Shown: in pieces, positions 52,420 through 61,246 of the stretch
How the letters are laid out: each line of letters opens with the position of its first letter
How positions within the stretch are numbered: position 1 is the stretch's first letter
From: Chitinophagales bacterium
GTDB taxonomy: Bacteria; Bacteroidota; Bacteroidia; Chitinophagales; Saprospiraceae
Direction of reading: 5' to 3'
Assembly (NCBI GenBank): GCA_013298845.1
Contig: JAAFJN010000007.1
Coordinates: 1 to 64,000 of the forward strand
DNA: 64,000 nucleotides
Translations under genes and position numbers: made by a program
The notes under the pieces: generated by a model
What the model was told of the DNA's origin: nothing
Database searches by the model: none
What the model saw: only the letters and a program-made list of their open reading frames with translations

Positions 52420-55410
52420 TTATTCCAAAATAACCAAAGGGGTTTTGCCATCGGCTAAAAACAGGTTAGGACGTTGGCCGGTTTTGGTTTTGGGGCGTTT
52501 TTTGTCCACCAAAGCGGGCACTTCTTTTTGCATAAAATCAAACAACTCCCGAACGTCCAATTGGCGGTTTTGGTTAAGATCCAACGTGTTTTTAGCGTTG
52601 CCAAATTGTTGTAAACCTTTCATCAGCGCGTGGGTAAAAGCGCCGTTTTGCCAGGCATCGTCTTCGTAACTAAACTCGTCGGGTTGGCAGGACAGCAGCA
52701 TATTGAGGCCATTTTTGCGCTCGGCAATGTGCGCAATACCCGAACCGGGCGCGTTGCCGCTGTGGCAGGCATCAATGATAAAAAGTTTGCGGCAAGGCAC
52801 CGTTTGGATATAATTGATAATATCCTGCTCAAAATCGAGGCTGGTTTCTTCCAAAAAAGGCGCGTCGTAATCGCTGGCGGCCAACCGAAAACTACCGTCG
52901 TAACTGCCCATACCGTGGCCCGAAACAAAAATAACGAGCAGGTCTTTGGGCAAAATTTGCAAAGCGGCGTAGCGGTATTGTACGCGACGCAATGTTTTTA
53001 AAATGGCCGTTTTGGTCGTTTTTTCTTCCGAAAACAGCGTATCCACGAATATTTTATCAAAAGCCGCGTTGGGCAAACCCGTCATGGCGGCGCAAAAATC
53101 GCGGGCATCTTTGGTGGTGTATTTGAGGTCGGCGGCCGGTACCCCGATGCAAATCAAATGCAGGTTGGGTTTGGCGGGCGAATACGCAATGTTAAGCGGC
53201 TCACTTTTGATGGGGCCATTGGGGCCTTGCACCACGGCTTGCAGCACATTTTCGCCCTTTTGCAGGCGCACCGATTGCGAAAACGTTCGGCTGGCCTTAT
53301 CGCCTTTTATTTGTACTTCGTCAAATTTGGCCCCGGTGCTGCACGGTACACCGTTGATTTCTAAACAAAATTGCTGTTTTTGAACGGGTTTGTTCGATAC
53401 AATTTTAATTTGTACCGTAATGTCTTCCTGGGTCCAGACCAACTCCGAGCGTTCAAAATTATCAGGATTGGGATACACCCACACGGCCACGGTGTAATCG
53501 GCCTGAGCGGGGGTACTGTTGACGGGCAGGGTGGCGGCACGCACGTCGAAAGTGGCCGTTGAGGTGGCAAAATACTCCAGGGTTGCGTCGTCGGCGCGGG
53601 CCAGAAGTTGAAATACACTTTGCCCCACGCTGGTATTTTCGGGGGTAACGGGGAGCCAAAAGGTGGCCTCGGCACCGGGCGCAATGGCTCCCAAAACGGC
53701 GTTGGCCGGTACTTTTACCCCCGGCGGCGCGGTAATGGCCAAATTCACCTCCTGGGCGGTGGCATTTCCGGTGTTGCGGGCCACAACCCGCACTTGGGTC
53801 GTTTGGCCCAGCACCAATGCCGAATCGGGCGCGGCGATGGAGAGCGAAAGTTGTGGTTCCGCCACGCCATTGGTTCGGAGGCGCACCGTTTGTGGTGCCC
53901 CCACGGGTGTTGTCCCTACGTAATATTGCAGCCGTAATTCGTGGGTGCCCGCCGTAATATTTCCCGATAACAGCAACGGAATGGGGCGTTGGTATTCCTG
54001 GTTGGGCAACAAGGGCGGCAACATGATTGAGCGGCCCTGATTCACGGTAAAGGGCAGGCTCGTGGCGTTCAAAATTGTAGCGGATACCTGATACATGGGC
54101 ACTTGCGTGGTGTTTTTTAATCCGGCGACGAAGTGCATACGTTGGGTATTGGCGGCGTTTTCCGGGGCCAGCAACTGAATATCGGTGGGCATGGAAATGC
54201 GGATATTTTCGAGGTTGGCCGCCGTTGTGAGGGCGGTAGACAGTTCAAACAGCCAGCCCTGGCGCATTTTGAGCACTTTTTTGGCCGTAGTACCCAGCGC
54301 AATCAAACGGCCGTCGGGGTGTTGGAGCAGGGCGCGTACTTCGTCGTCGAGTTTTGACCCGTAGTAAAAATCCTGGGGATTGGTGCCGGTGGCCGAAAGG
54401 AGCGAGAGCCAGGCCGAAATACGGCGGCTGCCCCGTTCAAAAGAAGCACTGCCGCCACCGGTCATCAGGCGGCCATCGGCCAATTGGAGGATACAGTGGC
54501 TTTGGTCAAATTCGCGGCCTCCCAGCGTGGTGTACGACTGCAAAACGCCCGTTTGGTCCAACAGGGCAATGCACCCGTTTTCGCGCAAAGGCGTACCGGT
54601 TACGTTGCCGGTTATGGCCAATTGGGCGGTACCCAAGGTCGTAATTCCGGTCCCGCACTCCGCTTGCGCGGTCGGAAACGTTTTTTCCATGGTCATTTTT
54701 CCCGCCGGATTTATCCCCCCGATCCACAGTTTATTTTGGTCATATTCGGTTACCTGTCCCGTCATGAACAACGTACCATCGGGGCCGTTGGTAGCCGCAT
54801 AAATGGCCGTTGGAAGCAAATGGTATTGAAATTTTTTGTCAAAAACCACCTCCAACGCGGGCGAAAGCAGCACGACCCACGCTTGGGCGCCGCTGTTTCC
54901 GGCCAACCACACGGAGCCATCGGGCAGGGCGGCAGCGGCGGTAAATGCGTCATCTTGCGCGGTTCCGAGCAATATTTCGCGTTCGATATGGCCATTTTCG
55001 TTTAGAATTAAGGCCCAACCATCGCTTTTGCCAAAATAATTGGCGCGCACTTTCGATTTTCCACCGGGTTTTTCCGAATAACCGGCCAGCAGGTAGCGGC
55101 CATCGGGCAGGGTGATGATTTGGTGGGCGCCGTCGTCGCCTTTTCGGCCAATGTGGCGCTCGGTCAAAAGGCCCAACCGGCTGTCGAACAAGGCCAAACT
55201 AATATCTTGCCCCCCGTTATCGCCTTTAGCGGCGTTACCCACGCTGGCAATATCGCCGCGCCAATTGGTGCAGGCCGATACCAGTTCGTCTTGCCCGGCA
55301 CTGCCAATATACCGCTGTTGGAGGGGTTTGGCGGGCAAAACGAGCGACTGCCCGGCTACAACAGTAACCAGACAGGAGCAATATAGAACGGAAAAAAATT
55401 TATTGAGCAT
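52420..55410 (-). CDS. Secreted caspase-like (C14) peptidase with propeller and CARDB-like domains
   Basis: A 996-residue protein from the ATG at 55410 (signal peptide MLNKFFSVLYCSCLVTVVAGQ); its start overlaps the preceding gene by 11 bp. Residues about 25-400 carry repeated GG.E.D.....L.DGR...GG blades of a beta-propeller. Two beta-sandwich regions follow, one CARDB-like (LGQTTQVRVVARNTGNATAQ). The C-terminal about 250 residues are a caspase fold with both catalytic elements: His in VIFVSGHGMGSYDG and Cys in LFIIDACHSGNAPGSG. This is a large, exported, probably intact protease of the metacaspase/gingipain-like clan. Its substrate is unknown. Confidence 0.88.
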   Translation of the reverse strand: MLNKFFSVLYCSCLVTVVAGQSLVLPAKPLQQRYIGSAGQDELVSACTNWRGDIASVGNAAKGDNGGQDISLALFDSRLGLLTERHIGRKGDDGAHQIITLPDGRYLLAGYSEKPGGKSKVRANYFGKSDGWALILNENGHIEREILLGTAQDDAFTAAAALPDGSVWLAGNSGAQAWVVLLSPALEVVFDKKFQYHLLPTAIYAATNGPDGTLFMTGQVTEYDQNKLWIGGINPAGKMTMEKTFPTAQAECGTGITTLGTAQLAITGNVTGTPLRENGCIALLDQTGVLQSYTTLGGREFDQSHCILQLADGRLMTGGGSASFERGSRRISAWLSLLSATGTNPQDFYYGSKLDDEVRALLQHPDGRLIALGTTAKKVLKMRQGWLFELSTALTTAANLENIRISMPTDIQLLAPENAANTQRMHFVAGLKNTTQVPMYQVSATILNATSLPFTVNQGRSIMLPPLLPNQEYQRPIPLLLSGNITAGTHELRLQYYVGTTPVGAPQTVRLRTNGVAEPQLSLSIAAPDSALVLGQTTQVRVVARNTGNATAQEVNLAITAPPGVKVPANAVLGAIAPGAEATFWLPVTPENTSVGQSVFQLLARADDATLEYFATSTATFDVRAATLPVNSTPAQADYTVAVWVYPNPDNFERSELVWTQEDITVQIKIVSNKPVQKQQFCLEINGVPCSTGAKFDEVQIKGDKASRTFSQSVRLQKGENVLQAVVQGPNGPIKSEPLNIAYSPAKPNLHLICIGVPAADLKYTTKDARDFCAAMTGLPNAAFDKIFVDTLFSEEKTTKTAILKTLRRVQYRYAALQILPKDLLVIFVSGHGMGSYDGSFRLAASDYDAPFLEETSLDFEQDIINYIQTVPCRKLFIIDACHSGNAPGSGIAHIAERKNGLNMLLSCQPDEFSYEDDAWQNGAFTHALMKGLQQFGNAKNTLDLNQNRQLDVRELFDFMQKEVPALVDKKRPKTKTGQRPNLFLADGKTPLVILE

Positions 55411-56923
55411 AGACTTTGAGCGTGATAGCAACGGCCAGTTGGTGTTGAACGGGGTCGGCTAATGCTTTAAACGACATTTTTTGCGGCGAAAACTGCGCGT
55501 TGGGAGCCTTGATTAATACATCCCCAAACGTGGCTTCTACTTGTTCGGCAAAGGTGCCGTTGTGTTGGTTGAGTTGGGCCAAACGTTGGTCGAAGCCCGG
55601 AATAGCCGCGTGGCTGTACAAAATGCAGAGGTGTTCATAACCCGGCATCGGGATTTGCAGCAGCACATCTTCGGAGGGGATAACAATTTCTACCGTTTTT
55701 TCGAGCATAAACCCCGCCGAAGCCATGTTTTCTTGGCGGCGTGGAAAATGCAGATTGATTTCTTTTTGGGCATTTTGGCTAAAAACGTAGATGTAGCGGC
55801 CTTTGGGCACTTCGCGGGCGACCAGTTGAAACACATCGCCCACGTTAAATACCGGGCGTTCGGTGGTGTAATTTCCCGGCCATTCCGGCACGACTTTGGT
55901 GCTGATTTCTTCAAAAAACATCACTTCTTCGCCGTAGGCATTGGTCACGCTGCCGGAGGGTTGCCGAAACGCAAATGCCCCTTCCAGCGCGTATTGGGCC
56001 GAAACCGGTGCTTCGCCCGAAGTGGCGGCGGTCACTGGCGGCGCGGTGGCAGTTGGGGCAAAAGTGGTGGAGGTATTGGGTTGCGGCACAATGACGTAGG
56101 CGTACCGGCAAAGGCGTTCAAAATCGGCGAAATTCACCCGAATAAAGCCATTTTGCCCCCACGATGGCCCAAAACTATTGAACAATTCGACGTATTTTTC
56201 CACGCTGTTATACCCCACCAACACCAACGCGTGGTAGCCGTTTACCGTTTCCGAATCGGCCGGATCCCATTGGGTGGCACCGGGCAAAAGGTCAAAAAAA
56301 CTTTTGGTAATACCCATGCCCACCACCAATGGCGTTTGGGTGGCCAACACTTTGCACACCTTCCCAATTTTATTTTTAGGTTCTTCGTCGAGGGTAAACA
56401 CCGCCGCGTAATCTTGCGCTTTAAATTGCTGCGCCTCCAAAAAAGTTTGGTCATTGGGCAAAGAATGGCAATCGTCGGGGTTAAACGCGAACGACGCTTC
56501 CAAACAATCGCCTTTTTCTTTTAATACCCGCAGCGCATCTTCGAGGTAAGCCCCTTCCGAGCAATCGGTGTGGTTGGCGCGGACCTGGTTGTAAATAAAC
56601 GCCGCCGAGTTGGCGTATTGGGTAATCTGGGCTTTATCGGTGGTTTGGGTCTGAATAGCGCGCTGAATCGTGGTAGCGCCATAACCCACGGCCCAGCCCA
56701 CGCAGGTACCCGTCCGGCGTTGGTCGCCCGCCACCGGGCAGTACTTTTTCAGGCTTACTTTCACCGGTATTTCGTTGTATTTCACCCCGCTATAAGCCGG
56801 TAAAACGGGTATTTGGCGGTATTTTTCGTCGGAAACCAGTAAACCGGCGGATTGGGCCGTTAACCAATAAGCGGGCAAAAAAGTCGCCCAAATAAGGGCA
56901 AAAAGCAGTTTATTGTTGCGCAT
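55400..56923 (-). CDS. Secreted papain-like (C1) peptidase with DUF4384-like domain
   Basis: A 507-residue protein from the ATG at 56923 (signal peptide MRNNKLLFALIWATFLPAYWLTAQ). Papain-clan active site: oxyanion Gln and Cys in DQRRTGTCVGWAVGYG, His in VNGYHALVLVGYN, Asn in LFNSFGPSWGQNGFI. The C-terminal about 200 residues (FNVGDVFQLVAREVPKGRYIYVFSQN, EIVIPSEDVLLQIP) match the DUF4384 type found with bacterial peptidases. The gene overlaps the TPR gene by 14 bp upstream and the caspase gene by 11 bp downstream, so two different cysteine peptidases are translated as a coupled pair. Confidence 0.87.
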   Translation of the reverse strand: MRNNKLLFALIWATFLPAYWLTAQSAGLLVSDEKYRQIPVLPAYSGVKYNEIPVKVSLKKYCPVAGDQRRTGTCVGWAVGYGATTIQRAIQTQTTDKAQITQYANSAAFIYNQVRANHTDCSEGAYLEDALRVLKEKGDCLEASFAFNPDDCHSLPNDQTFLEAQQFKAQDYAAVFTLDEEPKNKIGKVCKVLATQTPLVVGMGITKSFFDLLPGATQWDPADSETVNGYHALVLVGYNSVEKYVELFNSFGPSWGQNGFIRVNFADFERLCRYAYVIVPQPNTSTTFAPTATAPPVTAATSGEAPVSAQYALEGAFAFRQPSGSVTNAYGEEVMFFEEISTKVVPEWPGNYTTERPVFNVGDVFQLVAREVPKGRYIYVFSQNAQKEINLHFPRRQENMASAGFMLEKTVEIVIPSEDVLLQIPMPGYEHLCILYSHAAIPGFDQRLAQLNQHNGTFAEQVEATFGDVLIKAPNAQFSPQKMSFKALADPVQHQLAVAITLKVYAQ

Positions 56924-57686
56924 TTTGAATATTTTGAAGCAATTGGGCGGCTTGTGGGCCAAAAATACCATCGGGCGGAATAGCCGATAACACTTCGCGG
57001 GCAGCATCGGGGCGGTTGGTGGCCAAATAAGCCAACCCCAAGTACCAACGCGCTGCCTCCTGCACGGGTGGTTCGGGCGATTGCTGGGCATCGGCTAAGG
57101 GCTGAATGGCCTGTGCGGCCTGACCGTTCAGGAGGCGGGCCACGCCAAGGTAGGTTAATGCCGCAAAATCCGGGTTGTTTTGGGTATAATCCGCGAGCAA
57201 CGGAATGGCTTGGGCATAATTGGCGGCATCGTAAGCCTGCATGGCGGTTTTTAAGGCACCGGAGGTGTTTACAAACAACACATTTTCCAAAGGTTGCAGC
57301 GCGTTTTGGGCCAATTCCTGCGTCGTCGTTGTTGTAACCGTGGCCGTTGCCGCCGCCGGGGCAGATGTCCAGAAATACACGCCGGTACCAACGCTCAGCG
57401 CCAAAATAGCGGCCATCAACCAGGTTTTCCAGCCAGTTCCCCCCGATGCGGGCGGATTAGCGGGCGGGAATCCTTCTTCCTCGATGACTTGGGAAAGGAC
57501 CGCGTTGGCAGCCAACATTTCTTTGTTGCGCAGGGCAAGGGCCAGGTTTTGGCTAAACCGCAGTTCGTCGGCGAGTTCGGGTTGTTGCTGCGCCTGGTTG
57601 CGCAATTCCTGTACTTGCGCGGGATCTAATTTTTTTTGAACCAGATCGTGTATTTTTTCCTGAATGGGATAATTTGTATTTTCCAT
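56910..57686 (-). CDS. Membrane TPR protein, probable anti-sigma or sensor partner
   Basis: A 258-residue protein from the ATG at 57686. The N-terminal about 85 residues are cytoplasmic and helical (IHDLVQKKLDPAQVQELRNQ ... LRFSQNLALALRNKE), like the DNA-binding-protein-mimic part of Bacteroidota anti-sigma-type proteins. One TM helix follows (WLMAAILALSVGTGVYFW), then a periplasmic TPR region (about 150-255; YAQAIPLLADYTQNNP, ARWYLGLAYLATNRPDAAREVL). It starts 11 bp after the ECF sigma gene, so a role in controlling that sigma factor is the natural inference. Confidence 0.75.
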   Translation of the reverse strand: MENTNYPIQEKIHDLVQKKLDPAQVQELRNQAQQQPELADELRFSQNLALALRNKEMLAANAVLSQVIEEEGFPPANPPASGGTGWKTWLMAAILALSVGTGVYFWTSAPAAATATVTTTTTQELAQNALQPLENVLFVNTSGALKTAMQAYDAANYAQAIPLLADYTQNNPDFAALTYLGVARLLNGQAAQAIQPLADAQQSPEPPVQEAARWYLGLAYLATNRPDAAREVLSAIPPDGIFGPQAAQLLQNIQNAQQ

Positions 57687-57697
57687 TGTTAGTTGTA

Positions 57698-58261
57698 TTA
57701 ACTGTTGGTCAAAAAGTTTTCCACTAATTTTTTGAGTTTTTTCCGGCAATCAAAAATGCGTTTTCGGAGGTTATTATAATCGTAGTTCATTTGTCGGGCA
57801 ATGTCCAGCAGGGGCACTTCTTCGAGGTGAAACAGCCGGATAATATCGTCGCAGGGAGCATCGAGGTGTTGTAGGCAATGGTGAATGGCTTCAATTTGGC
57901 GGTCTTTGGCAATGGCCGCCGCCACCGAAATATCGTGGTCGTCGGTGATGGACACCCGCGACACGTCCAACTCATCGGTACGGCGCACTTTTCGCCGCCG
58001 CAGTTCGTCGCGCCAGGTATTGGAGGTCAGCATGTAAATAAAACGATCCAATTTGCCCTCTTCCTGGTAGCGATTATCGCGAAAAACCTGCCAAAGTTCC
58101 AGGATAACCGTTTGTACCATTTCGCGGGCATCGTTGTCGCTGCCGCTGTTTTTTTTCACATATCCGGTAATCATGCCGCCATAAGTGCGATATAAGTACC
58201 GGAATACCTCGGGATTATTGTCGAGTAAACCGTCTTTAATTTGTGTTGTTGTATAAACCAT
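57698..58261 (-). CDS. ECF-type RNA polymerase sigma factor
   Basis: A 187-residue protein from the ATG at 58261. Region 2 is VFRYLYRTYGGMITGYVKKN...DAREMVQTVILELWQVFRD..., ending in KLDRFIYMLTSNTWRDELRRRKVR. Region 4 is IHHCLQHLDAPCDDIIRLFHLEEVPLLDIARQMNYDYNNLRKRIFDCRKKLKKL. Both halves are intact. It heads an operon with a membrane TPR protein and two cysteine peptidases. A bipartite motif found upstream of three other local units has a variant copy in front of this gene, suggesting autoregulation. Confidence 0.92.
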   Translation of the reverse strand: MVYTTTQIKDGLLDNNPEVFRYLYRTYGGMITGYVKKNSGSDNDAREMVQTVILELWQVFRDNRYQEEGKLDRFIYMLTSNTWRDELRRRKVRRTDELDVSRVSITDDHDISVAAAIAKDRQIEAIHHCLQHLDAPCDDIIRLFHLEEVPLLDIARQMNYDYNNLRKRIFDCRKKLKKLVENFLTNS

Positions 58262-58374
58262 CGTTCTTATATACTGAGCGTCGCTTGCTTTTGTGCCCCA
58301 CAACATGGGGCGTACCAGGGTTGGCAGGCACAAAACGTTGAAGTATAACCTCAAATATTTGCGCTTGTTTGCAT

Positions 58375-58402
58375 AATATTGCGTAGTGCCGGAATTGTTA
58401 CT
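58375..58402 (-). promoter_or_regulatory. Candidate ECF-type promoter of the sigma factor operon (variant)
   Basis: Minus-strand AGTAACAAT (58402-58394), 12-base spacer, CAATATT (58381-58375). It has the same layout as GGTAACATT-N12-CGATRTR upstream of three other units, with two changes in the first element. It lies about 115 bp before the start at 58261. Confidence 0.45.
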
Positions 58403-58436
58403 GAAAAAAAAGAAAAAGTTTTTTTACCGATGCTCC

Positions 58437-58464
58437 GGTAACATTTTTTAAACGTTGCGATATG
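58437..58464 (+). promoter_or_regulatory. Candidate ECF-type promoter upstream of the FN3-like/SprB operon
   Basis: GGTAACATT (58437-58445), N12, CGATATG (58458-58464), 26 bp before the start codon at 58491. Identical first elements and spacing recur at 61200 and 63077. Confidence 0.6.
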
Positions 58465-58490
58465 GGCGGGTACATTAACTTGAATTGACT

Positions 58491-59282
58491 ATGATACTAC
58501 GAGTAATATTAATTTGGATCTGCTGCACTCCGGCACTTTGGGCACAAGAAACACCCCTTTCAATGGGCGCGGGTAACGAAGCCGAAGCCCTCGCGCCGGG
58601 CAATGTACACGCGAGCGACGGCGTGTACGACAAATTTGTACTGGTGCGCTGGGATGCAGGCGAGCAAAGCGGGCAGTTCAGGGTATTTCGCGCATTGTCC
58701 GTGCGCGGTGCTTCGATGCAGGAACTTACCGCCAAACCCCAAAAAAGTACCTGGTTTTGCGATTATAGTGCCGAAAAAGGCCGCGATTATTATTACGCCA
58801 TTTCGGAAACCAATGCGGCGGGCGAAGCGCAACTTACGCCTTTTGACAAAGGTTTTATCCGAAAAGACAGCAAATTGGTCATGGATGAATCTGTTTCTTC
58901 GGTGAACCTCGATAAAGTGGCCGCCGGAAAACAAGTGTATGTCCTCATCGAAGAAATTCAAACCGATACCACTGTGTTTGAGGCCGGGGCCACCGTGGCT
59001 TACCGCCTGCAATTGAGCAATTTGTTTGACGAAACCACGCCGCGCACCGATATTAAAATATTCCTCTCCGCCGATAATACCTGGGATTTTGAAGACCAAT
59101 TGCTGGTATCTAAATCGTACAGTGGTTTTCCAGGCAGCACGCGCCCCTTGTTGAATGAGTTTTTGGAATTAAAAAAGCCGCTTGTCCCCGGTAATTATTT
59201 CCTGATTGCCGTTGCGGCACCCAAAGGGCAAATTTTAGAGGCAAAAACGGCCGTTACACCTATAACAATTATTGGAAAATGA
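58491..59282 (+). CDS. Secreted FN3-like protein of unknown function
   Basis: A 263-residue protein; ATG at 58491 with signal peptide MILRVILIWICCTPALWAQ. Residues about 35-110 form a fibronectin type III-like domain (GNVHASDGVYDKFVLVRWDAG ... DYYYAISETNAAGE). A second beta-sandwich (about 145-260) resembles a CARDB-like fold (FEAGATVAYRLQLSNLFDETTPRTDIKIFLS). There is no sorting tail or lipobox. Its stop overlaps the next start by 4 bp (ATGA), so it is co-translated with the SprB-repeat protein and may act with it on the surface. Confidence 0.75.
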   Translation: MILRVILIWICCTPALWAQETPLSMGAGNEAEALAPGNVHASDGVYDKFVLVRWDAGEQSGQFRVFRALSVRGASMQELTAKPQKSTWFCDYSAEKGRDYYYAISETNAAGEAQLTPFDKGFIRKDSKLVMDESVSSVNLDKVAAGKQVYVLIEEIQTDTTVFEAGATVAYRLQLSNLFDETTPRTDIKIFLSADNTWDFEDQLLVSKSYSGFPGSTRPLLNEFLELKKPLVPGNYFLIAVAAPKGQILEAKTAVTPITIIGK

Positions 59283-61168
59283 GGTATTTTATTGGGCTAT
59301 TGGCCTTGTTCGTGGCGTTTGCAGTGGCGGCGCAAGACCCCTGCGACCCGCCCTTGGCGGCTTCTTTGTCAGTATTCCCCACCGAAGTATGCTCCGACGG
59401 GGTTGTAACGGTCACGTTTTCGTTACCACCCGACGACGGCGACGCATTCGACGTAGTGTTTAGTGTTAACGGCGTTACGGCGCAATTGTCGGGAATTTTG
59501 GATGGGCACACGGAGCAAATAACCATTACGGGTACTACCGTTATCCGGCTCGAACAAGTCACCAACAACGACGACGACGACGATACGTGTTTTACCAATT
59601 TTAACACCCAAATCACCGTCACGGTATCGGGGATTCAGGTGGATTTTTCCCCGCAAAACCCTACTTGTGACCAAAATAACGGCAGTATTACCGTTACCGC
59701 CAACGGTGGTACCGGGCCGTATCAATACAGCCTCGACGGAGGGGCGGCGCAAAACAGCCCCGTTTTTTCGGGACTGGGAGCGGGTAATTATCTCCTTTCC
59801 GTCACCGATGTTGCGGGTTGCGCGGGTGAAATATTCGCCACTTTAACCACTGGTGATGCCCCGTTTTTATCGGTATTGAACCAAACCGCTCCGGGTTGCG
59901 GCCAAAATACGGGCACCATCACGCTCACGGCCAGCGGCGGCACTGCCCCGTACCAATACAGCCTGAACGGCGGCGCATTCCAGAACAGCGCGAGTTTTGG
60001 CGGCTTGGGCGCGGGTGTTTTCACATTTACGGTGCGCGACGCGGCCAATTGCACGGCGCAAATAACGGCGGAGTTAACCAGTCCGGGCGCCCCGTTTTTA
60101 TCGGTATTGAACCAAACCGCCCCGGGTTGCGGCCAAAATACGGGTGCCATCACGCTCACGGCCAGCGGCGGCACTGCTCCGTACCAATACAGCCTGAACG
60201 GCGGCGCATTCCAGAACAGCGCGAGTTTTGGCGGCTTGGGCGCGGGCACGTACGTGTGTGAGGTGCGCGACGCGACGAATTGCACCACCAGTATCACCGC
60301 GGTACTCACCGATAACAGCATTGGTTTGCCACCGGCCAGTATTAGCGCAACCGATACGAGAGGCTGTTCCGATATGGTATTTGGTTTAACGGCCAATGCC
60401 CCCGCCGGAACCACGGGCACGTGGATGTGTTCCGGTTGTACCATTGCGCAACCCTCTCAACCTCAATTATCGCTGAGCGGACTTCCGCCGGGAAATACGG
60501 TGGTGAGTTGGGTGCTTTCAACGCCCAATTGCCCCAATTACAGCAGCGCATCGGTGACGATTACCATTTTTGATCCACCGGTGGCCAATACCGATGGGGT
60601 ATTTCAGGTAACGGTCCCCAATCCGGTGGAAGTGCCCGTTTTGATCAACGACGCAGCCAGCGCGACCGTTTTTACCGAAATTATGGCACCGCCCCAAAAA
60701 GGAACGGTGACGTTTGGGCAAAACCAGGAGTTATTGTACCAGCCTTTTGCCAATGCGCAGGGGGCCGATACCTTGGTTTATCGCCTTTGTTACGATGAAT
60801 GTCCGCAGGTTTGTGATTCGGCGATGGTGTTGTTTCAAATTATTTCCGAAAACGACCCTTGTTTTATCACGGGCGACACCACGAATATATTAACCAATGG
60901 CCTCACGCCCAACAACGATGACATCAATGACAAATTGGTGTTTCGGATCGTGGACGTGAAAGAGTGTGAAGTGAATTACCTACTTAGCGATTTGATTATT
61001 TACAACCGCTGGGGCGACGTGGTGTACGAATCTAAGCCCTATAACAACGACTGGGAAGGCACCAACCGCGATGGTACGCCGTTGCCGCCGGGGGTGTATT
61101 ATTTTGTGTTGCGGGTGTATTTGGAGCAACCGTATTCGCAGTTTGGGAATGTGATTATTATTCGGTAA
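59279..61168 (+). CDS. SprB-repeat surface protein with gliding-motility-type C-terminal domain
   Basis: A 629-residue protein with signal peptide MRYFIGLLALFVAFAVAAQ. After a beta domain with an acidic NDDDDDT loop there are three SprB repeats (each C...N.G.I.VTA.GGT.PYQYSLDGG...F..L.AG.Y...V.D...C). The second and third are almost identical at DNA level. Then come further Ig-like domains (APQKGTVTFGQNQELLYQP) and a C-terminal domain of the gliding-motility type (LTPNNDDINDKLVF ... LIIYNRWGDVVYESKPYNNDWEGTNRDGTPLPPGVYYFVL ... GNVIIIR). This is a T9SS type B signal, whose anchoring usually needs a PorP/SprF protein like the one encoded at 51424-52395. Confidence 0.9.
   Translation: MRYFIGLLALFVAFAVAAQDPCDPPLAASLSVFPTEVCSDGVVTVTFSLPPDDGDAFDVVFSVNGVTAQLSGILDGHTEQITITGTTVIRLEQVTNNDDDDDTCFTNFNTQITVTVSGIQVDFSPQNPTCDQNNGSITVTANGGTGPYQYSLDGGAAQNSPVFSGLGAGNYLLSVTDVAGCAGEIFATLTTGDAPFLSVLNQTAPGCGQNTGTITLTASGGTAPYQYSLNGGAFQNSASFGGLGAGVFTFTVRDAANCTAQITAELTSPGAPFLSVLNQTAPGCGQNTGAITLTASGGTAPYQYSLNGGAFQNSASFGGLGAGTYVCEVRDATNCTTSITAVLTDNSIGLPPASISATDTRGCSDMVFGLTANAPAGTTGTWMCSGCTIAQPSQPQLSLSGLPPGNTVVSWVLSTPNCPNYSSASVTITIFDPPVANTDGVFQVTVPNPVEVPVLINDAASATVFTEIMAPPQKGTVTFGQNQELLYQPFANAQGADTLVYRLCYDECPQVCDSAMVLFQIISENDPCFITGDTTNILTNGLTPNNDDINDKLVFRIVDVKECEVNYLLSDLIIYNRWGDVVYESKPYNNDWEGTNRDGTPLPPGVYYFVLRVYLEQPYSQFGNVIIIR
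59858..60246 (+). repeat. 231-bp tandem duplication inside the SprB-repeat gene
   Basis: Bases 59858-60015 recur at 60089-60246 with only a few substitutions, then diverge for the rest of the 231-bp (77-codon) period. The frame is kept. Confidence 0.9.
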
Positions 61169-61199
61169 GGAGTATTTTTTTCAAAAAAAAGCCAGCACC

Positions 61200-61227
61200 G
61201 GTAACATTTAACCCGCCGTGCGATGTG
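61200..61227 (+). promoter_or_regulatory. Candidate ECF-type promoter upstream of the outer-membrane-protein gene
   Basis: GGTAACATT (61200-61208), N12, CGATGTG (61221-61227), 19 bp before the start codon at 61247. Same layout as at 58437 and 63077. Confidence 0.6.
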
Positions 61228-61246
61228 TTGCAAACACGCACGATTC

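Noticed and set aside
55541-56524. Plus-strand open frame opposite the papain-like peptidase gene
   Set aside because: The minus-strand gene has intact catalytic motifs and coupled neighbours, and the antisense product is Phe/His/Gly-rich with no family signal.
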